Of a stretch of 64,000 nt of DNA, positions 1-11,020 are shown in pieces; the stretch's first letter is position 1, and every line of letters begins with the position of its first letter. The notes beneath the pieces were generated by a model. The model saw only the letters and a list, made by a program, of their open reading frames with translations. It was not told the DNA's origin and ran no database searches. Made by a program: the position numbers and the translations under genes. The DNA is from Mixophyes australis. Lineage: Eukaryota > Chordata > Amphibia > Anura > Limnodynastidae. The stretch spans positions 97,260,271-97,324,270 of the forward strand of contig JAVHZZ010000009.1 in NCBI GenBank assembly GCA_036250195.1, given 5' to 3'.

Positions 1-177
1 GAAATTAATGAGCAGTGATGATGCGACTTGCTTTGGTTTATGTCATCTTGGCCCCGCCACAGCTAATGGGGCATGATGTGGCAAATCGCATCATCATGGA
101 GCCCACGTTTGCCCCTTAGTAGTCCTCCCCTCTGGAATCTCCCGCAGAGGAGGTCCCAAACGTCGGTAAGTATGGTC
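1..177. mobile_element. GC-rich MITE ('ttggcaagtatg' family), truncated by the window edge
   Basis: It shows the family's inner motifs (gtcatcttggccccgccac, caaatcgcatcatcatgg) and a degenerate right end, cccaaacgtcggtaagtatgg. The left part is outside the window. Confidence 0.6.
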
Positions 178-1634
178 TACAGTATAACAACTGTATATGT
201 GGCAAGAAGACACCTGGCGGACCACCTCATATAACTTGCTATCTATTTTTATTGCCCCTACATAGAGATGATTGGAGCAAGGATTTAATAAACAGCTAGA
301 AACCTAAATGAACACAAACAGCAAAACATAGGTAAATCTGGAAAACTTGAATAATAAGCCAGTCGGCACGGCCTTCTAGGCTCATGTCTTAAAATGTCCA
401 TAAGTCTTTATCCTGACATATTTTAAAGAGCATATATGTAGTAAACGCCATACAAGCAAACACATAACATTCTCTATCAACTATCTCCTTTTTCGATGAA
501 TACTCCCATTATTGTTTGGGCAAATAGGATAGATAGCTTATCTGTGTGGGGGCGCAATCAACACAAAAAGAGAGTGCACTTTGGCCATTTATGGGTGTGG
601 TTAGGTGGATTTGAGACCAGGCCTATTTGTTCCTATTGTGGGGAGATGGGGAGGAAGGGGGATATGAAATAATAACACATTTTTGTTAACAAATATTCCA
701 GAATATGAACACAATCGTTTAATATTCTAATGCTATTTAAATCCCATTAGCAGTATGCTACCAATGTCATTTAAATTTAGAAATATCTCATTGACATATT
801 ATACTGTGATTAAGTGCTAGTCCAAGGTGCTGACTTTTATTTTTTTATTTTGTTTATCGTGCCGTATTCCAAGCGAAGGAAAGCAAGCGAAGGAAAGCGT
901 ACAAGACTGGCTGCTGGCTGGCAGATCATTGGATTCTATGTTCAAACACACGTGTTATTCACAAGGGGAGCGATGTTAAACATTTGTGTTAAGCCCTGAT
1001 CGAAGCTCATGTAAACGTAATATATACAATTGTGAACAAAATATAAAGCTTCTAAAAACTCCCTTTTGATTAAGCACTTTCTCATTTTTTCCTAATAACT
1101 GCAAGGGGCAAAAAAAAACAAAACAGCAGTATTCCTCTGTACTTTTAGCAAGAGGCTAAAAATATTTATGTGAACTTAAACAGAGAAAATCACTGAGCAT
1201 CTTTTAATTTATGAGGTTGATGCTAAAACATGCACGCCAAAATATCTGGGTCTTTTTTATTTATTCTCAAAACGAATTAGAATTTTGTCATCTATGCTGT
1301 CAAATTAAAACATTTTTTTGTGCTTAGCAGAATAAAAGCCATGGTTACTCTGCATTAATTATATCCACTGCTGGGGTGTGCACACATACTGATACATTAA
1401 AAACATGGCAGCCGTCCAAACAGTACCAGCAGCCAAGAAGCTAAAACCCTGCACTGTAACACAAGAAATAATCACAGTTTATGAATATATTCACATTTCA
1501 TTATGCGTTATTTCTGTACACATTTTCAAAAGTAAAGTTCTATTTCATTGTGGGTTCATAAATGAAACAACCCCCCCATTTCAAAGTTTGATAGCATTTA
1601 GTAATGCCAAATTACCATTTCCATCCATACATTT
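178..1634. other. Intronic sequence without recognised genes
   Basis: AT-rich, with short A or T runs. The only structure seen is a 14-bp direct duplication (aagcgaaggaaagc) near 870..899. Short ATG frames here have no splice sites or known domains. Confidence 0.6.
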
Positions 1635-1850
1635 ATGCATACTTGCCAACTCTCCCTGAATGTCAGGGAGACTCCCTGAAATAGGGGTGATCTCCCTCAC
1701 TCCCTGAAGAGTATGGCATTCTCCCTGATGTTGAGCCAGTACAAGACGTAGTTGGCTTCGCCATCTGTGACATGATGACACAGTACAGAAATTGTGTCCT
1801 ATGTCCATGTCGCCTATGGAGGTGGCCATTTTCATGGAGACCAAGATTTA
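1635..1850. mobile_element. GC-rich MITE family, diverged copy (left part)
   Basis: Starts with the family terminus catacttgccaactctccc, followed by repeated 'agggagactccctga' motifs. The central 'gccccgccccc' block is lost or replaced, so this is a partial or rearranged copy. Confidence 0.55.
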
Positions 1851-1954
1851 ATCAAAGACTGACAGGCAAGAGAACATGACTTCAGTAATAGAGACAGAAA
1901 TGTAAAAGACACTTTAGTCTCTAGAGATTCATTAGCTGCTTTTCTGTAACGCAT

Positions 1955-2258
1955 AGTTGTTTACTCTCCCGGAATGTCAGGGAGACTCCCACATTTCTGG
2001 GAGACCTCCCAGGCTCCTGAGAGAGCAGGGCAACCTCCCGGTTCTCGCACCCGCAATACATAAGTGTTGAGGGCGGGGCTTAATTACGCAAATATTGTGT
2101 CATCTTAGTCCCGCCCCCTGCTGTAAATGGCCAAAATTGTGATAATCGTTTAGGGGGCGGAGCCAAAATGATCCAATTCGTCAAGCCCTGCCCCTGCACG
2201 CCCACCTCCCCCGGGATCTCCCTGAAGCCAACGAGGAAAAGTTGGCATTTATGATACA
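1955..2258. mobile_element. GC-rich MITE family, near-complete copy
   Basis: The left end has tttactctcccggaatgtc and the right end gaaaagttggcatttatga, an imperfect inverted pair. Between them lie cgccccctgctgtaaatgg and gggggcggagccaaaatgat, the CG-rich core shared with the copies at 27857, 50126 and 59666. Confidence 0.65.
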
Positions 2259-2842
2259 ATAAACACATTTATTTGAGTTTGTTGCACCAAGAATGCATCC
2301 AATATTAGATCGAAGTTTTGACAAAATTAAGCTATTTTCTAGAAAGAAGGTTATTTTCAGTGGTAAGATCAAATGGGAATAAAATAATATTCTTTATGGT
2401 CAATTATAAGATCTTTCTTCATTTTGGCTGAGAATCTATTCCTTGCTTTCAATTGAGTGAACTGCAAGATCTTTAGCAGTTACTAATCCAGACTGAAACA
2501 AATTTGTTAGATAAAGTATGGATTTGAAAATAGTCAAACATTTAAATAAAAATAATTTGCAGGGGCACTTTGTTGCTGAGCTCGTGGATCTAAGCACGTC
2601 ACATATGATGGTGTCTCTGCGAGCCTTGGAGCATTACAATTCCCATCATGTCATGTTTACTTCATTTTCTTGCATTTTACACGTGTCTCTTCAAAAGATA
2701 TCAACTAATAAAGCTTATAGAACAACAACTGCAGGAATGACATCTAACATGCAGATAACGTATAGTGGGTCACATATTGGGGCTTTCTCTGGAATTAGGG
2801 ACAGCTGTCAACTATACACAGATAGATAGATAGATAGAAGTA
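2259..2842. other. Intronic sequence; short GATA microsatellite at its end
   Basis: No gene or recognised transposon. A run of about five to six 'gata' units (2817..2838) directly precedes the SINE. Confidence 0.6.
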
Positions 2843-3147
2843 GTACGGAGGCCTAGTGGTTAGCACTTCTGCCTCACAGCACTGGGGTCATCAGTTTGAT
2901 TCCCGACCATGTGTGTGTGGTTTGTATGTTCTCCCCGTGTTTGCGTGGATGGGTTTCCATCGGGCGCTCCGGTTTCCTCCCACAATCTGAATATTAGTAG
3001 GTAAATTGGCTGCTATTAAATTGACCTTAGTCTCTCTGTCTCTGTATGTTAGGAAATTTAGACTGTAAGCTCCAATGTGGCAAGGACTGATGTGAATGAG
3101 TTCTCTGTACAGCGCTGCGGAATTAGTGGCGCTATATAAATAAATTA
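2843..3147 (+). mobile_element. tRNA-headed SINE, near full length
   Basis: The head has pol III box-like motifs: an A-box region 'tagtggttagcac' and a B-box-like 'agtttgattcccg'. A conserved core follows (ctccggtttcctcccaca), then the 'gactgtaagctccaatg' block, ending in gcggaattagtggcgctata and taaataaa. The same consensus occurs at 4125, 14928, 38806, 40407, 44175 and 61251, which confirms an interspersed family. The tail matches the L2-type LINE at 38976. Confidence 0.85.
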
Positions 3148-3186
3148 CAATAGATACATACAGTATATATAGATAAATATATACAT

Positions 3187-3240
3187 ACAGTGGTCAAAGA
3201 GGGAATTTAGAAGTGGCGATATGAAAAATATAAGTGATTG

Positions 3241-3279
<39 letters not shown>

Positions 3280-3345
3280 CACATATATTTACACATATAT
3301 ATATATATATATATATATAATTGGCTTGCAGTAAAAAGTAGATTT
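3187..3345 (+). mobile_element. hAT-like MITE fragment with embedded TA repeats
   Basis: Begins cagtggtcaaagagggaatt and continues with tttagaagtggcgatatg, like the complete short element at 28852..28994. It then runs into TA repeats and an 'attggcttgcagtaaaaagt' segment. The same series appears inverted at 14685..14930. Confidence 0.5.
3243..3320. repeat. (TA)n microsatellite
   Basis: Two TA runs separated by 'ttacacatatatttacacat'. Confidence 0.95.
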
Positions 3346-4124
3346 TTTTTATTACTGAACAAAAGTATTCCAGATACTGCCAAGAGAAATTTAGAAAAAC
3401 GAAAATATAGAATCCAGATTGGCAGCAGTCCAGACTGAATGGAACAGTAACATACAGCTTTCTGCCAAGTTCAGACATGCTACGCTGAGACATAGTGGTT
3501 AAGTATCTCCCCAGGTTTAATGCTACATAAAACACAGTATCGACACCTCATAAAGCTTTACAATTAAGGCCCCATGTGCTATGATTTTCTCCAGTTTAAT
3601 CCTTTTTCTCCTAGCAGTCAGGAAATGGACAGTATGTGAGGGAAAAGGACAAATGTAATGTTTCATTATAAATACCTCTTTGTGAGACGTAAAGGCATTT
3701 CTCAGTAGAGAGAGAAGTAGAGACAAGTGCAGTGTTATAAGATACAGCAAGACCCCCACCATTGGCTCCTGTCTTTATTTACAAGATATAATACGACCTA
3801 AAGCAGACAAACTTCCACGGCTCACACCATCCCACTGGAGAACTTAATAGCTCAATAGACATCCGGTATAGAACACACGTCAGGCAGCAAGAATCGCCAA
3901 TGTTGTCTCATAGCGGATATATTCTTGTAATAGAGAAATATATTATGAATAACGTGACTTTGGTCACATTCGTACTTACTCCTATGCACTTGTGAACTGA
4001 GATTTTCATTATTTTGCAATAAAGACTTTCAATTAATTTAAAGGAATTTACACAGGAACTAAATCTGGCTCCAAAATATTATAGCACATAAACTGTACCT
4101 CTGTTGGGTAACATTCATAAATGG
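3346..4124. other. Intronic sequence without recognised genes
   Basis: AT-rich unique-looking sequence. Short overlapping ATG frames on the minus strand have no supporting domain. Confidence 0.6.
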
Positions 4125-4337
4125 GCTGCCTTACAGCATGGGTTTCCTCCCACACTCCAAAAACATACTGGTAGGTTAATTGGCTACTGACAAAAGGTAT
4201 ATGTGTGTGCCTGTCTGTGTATGTAAGGGAATTTAGACTGTAAGCTCCAATGGGGCATGGACTGATGTGAATGACAATTAGTCTCTGTACAGCGCTGTGG
4301 AAATGGTGGCGCTATATAAATAAAAGGTGATGATGAT
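4125..4337 (+). mobile_element. SINE, 5'-truncated copy
   Basis: Starts inside the core (gggtttcctcccacactcc) and keeps the 3' half: gactgtaagctccaatgggg, an agcgctgtgg-type motif, then tggcgctatataaataaa and a 'gatgatgatg' end. It abuts the Tc1 relic. Confidence 0.85.
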
Positions 4338-4790
4338 GGGCTTCATGCTATGCTTCCAACTTTGTGGAAACAGTTTGGGGAAGGCCCTTTTCTATTCCAA
4401 CCTGTCTGTGTCCCAGTGTACAAAGCAAGGACTACAAAAACACTACAAAAACATGGCTTGATGAGTTCGGTGCAGAATAACTTGACTGGCCCGCACAGAG
4501 CCCTGATCTCAATCCCATTGAACACCATTGGGATGAACTGGAACGAAGATTGCGAGCCAGGCCTCTCGTCCAACATCAGTGCCTGACCTCATAAATGCTC
4601 TACGGAATGAATGGGTACAGTTTCCCACAGAAACACTCCAACATCTTGTGGAAAGCCTTCCAAGATGAGTGGACGCTGTTATCGCTGCAAATGGGGGACC
4701 AACTCCATATTAAAGTATATATTTGAATACAATGTCATTACAGTCCCTGTTGGTGTAATGGTCAAGCGTCCGAATACTTCTGTCCATTTA
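4338..4790 (+). pseudogene. Tc1/mariner transposase C-terminus relic with 3' terminal repeat
   Basis: Codons from 4508 read LNPIEHHWDELERRLRARP, the motif around the last catalytic Glu of a DD34E Tc1 transposase (Glu codon 4520..4522). A stop follows, then a second frame reads LINALRNEWVQFPTETLQHL. The protein is broken by stops and frameshifts, and the N-terminal two thirds are missing. The right end, gcgtccgaatacttctgtcc followed by TTA, resembles the terminal repeat of vertebrate Tc1 elements. This is a dead, 5'-deleted copy. Confidence 0.85.
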
Positions 4791-7700
4791 GAGTATATGC
4801 TAAAACTCATAGTGAACAATCAGATTATATACGTTATTTTACACAATCTAAACAATTACCGGCTGCTCTGCGTTACAGCACATACAGAATGTGCTCATAG
4901 CACAGTTTTATTAAACAGGCTGCAACCGTCATGTTATATTACTTGTGCATTATTTTTTTAGTCTAGATTCTTTGTTTGAAAATGCTATTATTTTTTTTTG
5001 GGGTTTATTAACAATAAAACGGGAGGCGAAAACTCATGGGAAAAAAAAAAAATCATATATTAGAGACGATCATGAAGTAGCAACAAACATATACGATGGT
5101 ACTGAGCGGAGACATTACCAATAACACAATCTGTGGGGAATCCACAGGCAGAACAGTAAAGCAGATTTGAGTTATCTGCTGGTCATATCAAATTGTAGGC
5201 TGAGTTTCAATGTCCCTCTTGATTTGAATTTTCTTTGCTGCAACACAATATAAATATATAACTGTAAGTGAATTTTAAAGATAATATGGTGAATGTCTTG
5301 TTTTACTAAATAATAGGATCTGAAAACCACCGCAAGACATATACCTGGCCGAGATTACACATATTTCTCATAGGTTATCGCAGTCAACAGCATTAGTAGT
5401 GGTTTTACATTATATATCATGGCATGTTGATAGACAGTATATCATATCAGTTATGTCGAAGTTAATTATATCTCAAAACCATGCTATGTTGATCTGTTAT
5501 TGATTAGAAAGGAGCTACTCCTGATAACTGGTGAGGAACGGTTCTGTATAATATACTGTAGTGCACCAGTTAATTTCATACAGTGAAGGAAGCGTTTAAT
5601 GAACGCAGCCAATCGTCTTAAGAATGGAGCCTATCAGTTCACAAGAAGGTATTGACATCATTGTGGAACTCTGTTCCTCATGATGACAATAGATCAGTGA
5701 ATTAATAAACGTTCTTATAAATTTGGCTTTGACAACAAGAGGTAGATTAGATTATGGACATATCTTAATTGATATTTTTATGTCAAACATGATCCATTGG
5801 TCATGATTAATTAACCATGGATATGATGTTCTCTCAATCATTTTACACTTATTTTGGGTACAGATGGTCCTTTTCCACACAACGGAAGTCCCTTTAATTG
5901 ATGGCACAGCCTAGTGTTCCACATACAATGTACTTGTATAATATTAAGAATTTACATGAAAGATAGAAAATTAGAATTTAATTTGAAAGATCCCTTGTGA
6001 CCCTTGTTAATTAGGAATGTTTATGCTACATGAATAACAATGGTTTGAAGAAACAGATTCCTTTGATTACTTAATTGTATTTGACACAAAATGGGAACAC
6101 ATTGTGGCTTTATTGACTGAGTCATGAGAGGTTGGTGACTGTGTTCTATAACAAATGGGGGTATATTTAATGCAGGTGGGCCACTGTAAGACTGCACGGA
6201 CTAACATTCTATCTTATGATAGTTCTCATATTTGAATGTTTGCATTTATTAGAAAAAAAGCAACAACACCAATACCGTATAATGTTGTGAACAAAATGTT
6301 GAGTGTAAGGAGTATTTAAGAAGCAACACTTACCTACCAGTTATTAAATATTCAAAGCTGCCATGATCTATTAATGACATTTGTGTAGTCTTTTATCAGA
6401 GGATCTTAACTCTCTCAGTGAGGAAGTGGTAGGAAGCTGCTCTTTCTGTATTTTGGACAATCTCATTAATTAAATATGTAATAGAGTGCGTAAGTACCAG
6501 AGATCACATCGACAAGGATAGTGAGTTCTAGCACCTGTAGATTAAAGTTGACCATTTAGGATAACTTTTCAGTTTGGCCAAACATGTGATCACAGACTCC
6601 TACTGACTGGTCCTCTTCTGACCACATTTTCCAGCATACCCATAATAATCTGACTGTTTACTATAAGGCATTGTGACTGTTCTGGTACTGAAATATTGAG
6701 CTAGTTGACATATATAGCCAGTGATATTGCATCAGATTGGACGGCTTTAAGTTGTTTCTTGCCTGTACTATTATAAATGAAGCTATGACACTATATAGAG
6801 CTGTGTAAAAACATACAGGAGTAAAAAGGAATCTACATTTCATGTTCTCACCACCGTAAGTAGCTGTTATATTAATTAGCCTGAGGAAATGTTCACATTG
6901 CTTAAGCAAAATCACCTTAAATGCCAATTAAAGTAATCCCATTTGCTTTTGTTTACTTTAAAGAGTGTGTTAATGTCATGTTTGAGGGTATTATAATCCT
7001 ATGATTTCAGTGCTGTATGTGCTTGTATTCAAAACCATGGTTTTTATTAGCCCAAAATGAACATGATTGATTTAGGCTGCTGTTTTAAGCTGCTTGAAAG
7101 TGAATTAGCATTCAGGGTCATTTGGATCATTGACAACTAATTTGTCCAAGTTACATTGCAGTTTTATGATGTGGGCTACTGGCAACTAAGTGCTTATCAA
7201 CTAAACTCATTTTGCTTCTAGCTCAGAGATCTCAGCCAGCTCCCTGAAGGTAGTTTGGCCCACACTGCACACAGCTGCTCAAAGGTTTCAGTTATAATAC
7301 CATTTGTCTCCTGATTTACTGCTATTGTTCGAAAAAATTCAAAATGTGTTAAATGTTTTGGTTTCAAGCAGCAGTCAAAACAGCTTCATTACACAGTGTC
7401 TGGGGCGTAATAAAAAAAAACCCAAAGTAATTCCAAAATCCGGTCAATAATTAGCATTTAGGAAGGAAACAGGACAGCGAATTGAAATCCATGAAAAAAA
7501 TGAACAGATTTTGATTTCATGCTTCAAAAATGATAATGACCACACCACCGGGGATATTTCATTATGAAATCAGGTAATTAAAAAGTTACACTTTGTTTTT
7601 CCACAATGTTCTAAGCAACTAAAAGAGCACATTTCTCACTGTTGTATCTTACATGAAGTATACCCGTTGACTACACACAGTGATTGCGGTTATTATGAAG

Positions 7701-8153
7701 GCTGGAACAATTGGTCATGAGAACAAGGTGACATCAGTGAAGCAGGATGGACAATGTCACCGGTTCCTAGTAAATCTTATGTTTATTAATTCAACCCATA
7801 GAACCGTTCAAAAAACAAAATCTGTGATTCTGGGAATAACTGGGTTTCCCAGCATTGTTAAGGTTAGCAGTGAAGTATGAATCAAACAGTTATTCAATGC
7901 AGCACTACCTGGCTCATTTTTGTACCTGGTTGCACGAAAGGATAGGACATAACTAGGTAATTGGGAGAAGACTTGAGGGTATCAGATTTGTACCTGCAGG
8001 ATTACAATTGTAACTTGTTCTGGGGACCATCTGAGTTGTTTTATCAAATGCTTGAGTGGGACACAGATGTTTGGATTTGGATATTAATGGGTATCTCCTG
8101 GTAAATTGATCCTTTGCCTGCTCTATCGGTTAGTTCAGACTTGACCAGGAATT
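4791..8153. other. Repeat-poor intronic stretch
   Basis: About 3.3 kb of AT-rich sequence in which I recognise no transposon family, gene or RNA. It is one of the longest repeat-poor parts of the window, so it is a reasonable place to look for conserved intronic elements. Confidence 0.55.
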
Positions 8154-8205
8154 TAACACAGGACACACAAGAGGTTGGTTAATAGGGTGCACATGAGCTC
8201 TCTAA

Positions 8206-8626
8206 TCTATATATATAAATGTCTAGTGGCGTGTGTTAGTCTGTCTGTGTGTGGAAAAAATAAAACCAAGCTGCAGCGCCACCTGCTGGGCGGAGTTATA
8301 CACAGACCTACTAAATTCTTAGTGTGTGTGGAAAAAAAAATTCAGAAAGGGCTGAAATTTGGTATACTAAGATGTTTTTAATTTGTTAATTTAATTTGTT
8401 AATTGTTAAAAGTGTTTATAAAGATTTTAAATATATATATATATATATATATTTCTTGAAGGAGAAGTGACAGTTGGGAGTGGTTGGTGGTTGCCGGGGG
8501 TGACAGTGGGGAGTGGTTGGTGGTTGAGGCCTGGGCTATGGCCCAAATGCATGACAAGAACCTTTTTAACACCTTAAGTAGCTTGATTTGACTAGAATGC
8601 ATGAGTATCATGCACGGGTTAACTTG
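8206..8626 (+). mobile_element. Helitron/Helentron-type non-autonomous element, copy A
   Basis: Starts TCTATATATATAAATG and ends with a short hairpin (gcatgagtatcatgc) followed by acgggttaacttg. This is the architecture of Helentron-like elements, which lack terminal inverted repeats and target duplications. The uninterrupted other arm of the host element preserves the empty site (ctctctaattaaac), which fixes the ends to within one base. Copy B is at 61529..62354. It contains one 'gggagtggttggtggttg' unit pair and a short TA run. Confidence 0.75.
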
Positions 8627-9141
8627 TTAAACTATATGTTGAGATGTCATGGAACATAGGTAATAAGTCTCTCCATACTCATATGGAGGATAGATAGATC
8701 CTAGTATAAATAACTATCTAGCCTGCAGGTTCTTGATAATCATAATGAAGGTGAAGTTACTTGCTCTATCAAAATAGATAATATGGGGAGTGATTTGCTG
8801 TCACCCTCCTAAGTGCTCCAAACTAACGTTGGGTTTAATTGAGCAATGTGCCTTGGTATATAATCCCTATTAATCGTCAGGAGTCGGCAGGTGCATCCAG
8901 CAAGACGCTGACACACGTTTCGCTTGCGTGTGTTTATTCAAAGGCAAGCTGAAAGACTGTTGACAGTTCTTAAATACTGTCAGTATGGGGCAGCGGATTG
9001 ACGGGTGGTCCATAGGTCAATCCGAACTAGTGATTTTCATCATGATTGACGACAACATCAGCCAATCAGAGATGGTTTATCCTTTAGCTCCGCCTATCAG
9101 GCTTACTCATTGGTCAGAAATCGTCACAACTTAAATCAATA

Positions 9142-9420
9142 AAGGGACCATTTAAACATCAATTATTAGAACATATTGGAATGCTGAAAAAGATACCAAA
9201 AAAATTAAAACTAACTACAGTCGCTAGACATTTCTTAAAGTCACATAATAGCAATCCAAAATATTTAACAGCTTTTAGAATGGAAAAAATAAATCTTGGT
9301 GTTAGAGGTGGTAATATTAAACAGGTATCATTGAAACAAGAAGCAAAGATGATCTTCTTGATGGGAACGAAACATCCTAATGGACTTAATGAGAATAACA
9401 CCTATACAGTTTTTCTTTAA
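9142..9420 (+). pseudogene. GIY-YIG endonuclease C-terminus of a Penelope-like element
   Basis: The in-frame peptide includes GPFKHQLLEHIGMLKKIPKK, TTVARHFLKSHN, GVRGGNIKQVSLKQEAKMIF and the ending GTKHPNGLNENNTYTVFL before a stop. The order 'ARHF - RGG - L..EA..I - HP.GLN - FL-stop' is what I know from the C-terminus of Penelope/Neptune GIY-YIG proteins. The catalytic GIY and YIG strands, the RT and the linker are not present, so this is a 5'-truncated relic. There is no evidence of expression. Confidence 0.7.
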
Positions 9421-10038
9421 ATGATCATGTCTGGAAATATCAAAAAGGATTGGACCATGGAATAGAGACAAATGATCCATTAAACCCGAAGTTAGTTTGG
9501 AGCACTTACGAGGTAGACAGCAAATCACTCCCCATATTATCTATTTCGATAGAGCAAGTAACTTCACCTTCATTAAGACTATCAAGAACCTGCAGGCTAG
9601 ATAGTTATTTATACTAGGATCTGTCTATCCTCCATATGTGTATAGAGAGACTTCCCAATACCAGACGTGGCTTGTGGATTGCAGGCTAGGAACATATAAA
9701 AGATAATTTTGGAGAAATTAAACTAATATATAGGAGAATATACATGCTTATAAAATATACCTATGAACTAGTTTAGTACATAACTGTGTGCCTATCTTAT
9801 ATATGATATCCCTCATTCCAATGTGAGAAAATGTCAAATCAGTGCATCCAGCTGATTTTAAACTTCACATATTGTTTGTCTTTATATGTTCAATTATTTT
9901 AGATATTTCACTGGTTATTTTACACAATAATAATAAAAGTTAAGTTTAAATACCTATGTTCTATGACATCTCAACATATAGTTTAATTAGAGAGCTCATG
10001 TGCACCTTATTAACCAACGTCTTGTGTGTCCTGTGTTA

Positions 10039-10139
10039 TGCTCTGTTGTAATCCAAGGTTGCACCCCATATAGCACTACAGATAGTCTCAAAATGACAAG
10101 TGAGGCCAATTTAGGTCAAACGCACTTAAAAGGGCGACA
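10039..10139. other. Short spacer between Penelope-like and DIRS-like relics
   Basis: Nothing recognised. Confidence 0.4.
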
Positions 10140-11020
10140 GGTTTTGTAACAGAACGGACACTTACATTTAAGGGTTAACATCAGGGCTGGCCTGACCAAT
10201 GATAGCTCTTGTGGGAGGGTCCTGGTTTCATATAGGTGTCTGCATTTCCTGGTTTCTTCACTCTTCAGCACGAGATCCCACCCACTCCTTAGTTACGGTG
10301 GTAGTATTTTTATGTTTTTAAACAATTTTCGCAGTAGGAAGGCACTGCGCTCAGCGGCTGATTAGTTGGGCGCTAGTGTTTGTTGGCCGCAGGTCACTGG
10401 CCCCTTAGAGGCTCCAGTAACTCCTTGGTCGTTCGGTGAGGAGGGTCCCCTGTCCGGCTCGGTGAGGGAGGGCAGCATGAGTTTAGAAGGGGGTCAGTCA
10501 CTCTGACGCCAATTCAGCGCATGTTAGTTTTGGGATGAGATCCCACGTTTATCTGGTTACATCCGCTTGGGAGCTGTCCCGCAGTGCCCTTTCTCCGCCA
10601 CCATAGGTTAGTTAAAAAGTGAACGTAATTAATAAAATATGTCCTCCATTTTTTTGCAACCTTATACATGACTCTGTGTTTTTACTTTAGATAAGTTGTT
10701 AAGTTGTAAAGGTGTTGTGAAGGTGGGGGGAACATACACGGTGAGCCCTTTATTGCTTAATAGTGAATTAGTGGGTGTGTTGCTCTTATCCACTGGTGCG
10801 AGAGGCATTCCCTTCTCCCTTTCCCACAAGATATTGACCAAGAATTTGACAGTCCCAGTGCAGTTTCCCATTGTAGTGGCCCTGGAAATTTGGTGTGAGG
10901 AATTGTGGGATTTACAAATTGTTTTCCACTTTGATAACATGGGGCTGGTTTATGTGGGTTCAACTCCTGTACGGCATTCGTTACAACCACTCATGTTGGG
11001 ATTCCTTGGCACAAAGTGAA
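10140..11020 (+). pseudogene. DIRS-like retrotransposon relic (possible terminal repeat plus RNase H fragment)
   Basis: Codons around 10859..10960 read FPIVVALEIWCEELWDLQIV then FHFDNMGLVYV. This resembles the RNase H region of DIRS/Ngaro elements (FPIV.ALE.W...F..DN..VV). The preceding half kilobase (10140..10640) is relatively GC-rich, with repeated 'gagatcccac' motifs, and may be a DIRS terminal repeat; that part is inference. No RT or tyrosine recombinase domain is visible, so the element is internally deleted. Confidence 0.5.

Larger units (their letters stand above)
8154..10038 (+). mobile_element. Penelope-like element relic with long inverted terminal arms
   Basis: The outer left arm (8154..8837, interrupted) and right arm (9481..10038) are near-identical inverted copies. 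Both carry the ends 'taacacaggacacacaag', the blocks 'gcacatgagctctctaat' and 'tagcctgcaggttcttgat', and the inner end 'agtgctccaaactaac'. Between them is a GIY-YIG endonuclease C-terminus (9142..9420). Penelope-like elements encode an RT plus GIY-YIG and often have terminal repeats in direct or inverted orientation, which fits. The RT region is absent. The left arm lacks about 290 bp that the right arm has (roughly 9660..9950). Confidence 0.75.

Noticed and set aside
2850..2915. Possible tRNA gene
   Set aside because: The A-box and B-box-like motifs belong to the SINE head. The same head recurs in other copies and no cloverleaf with a proper anticodon stem could be drawn.
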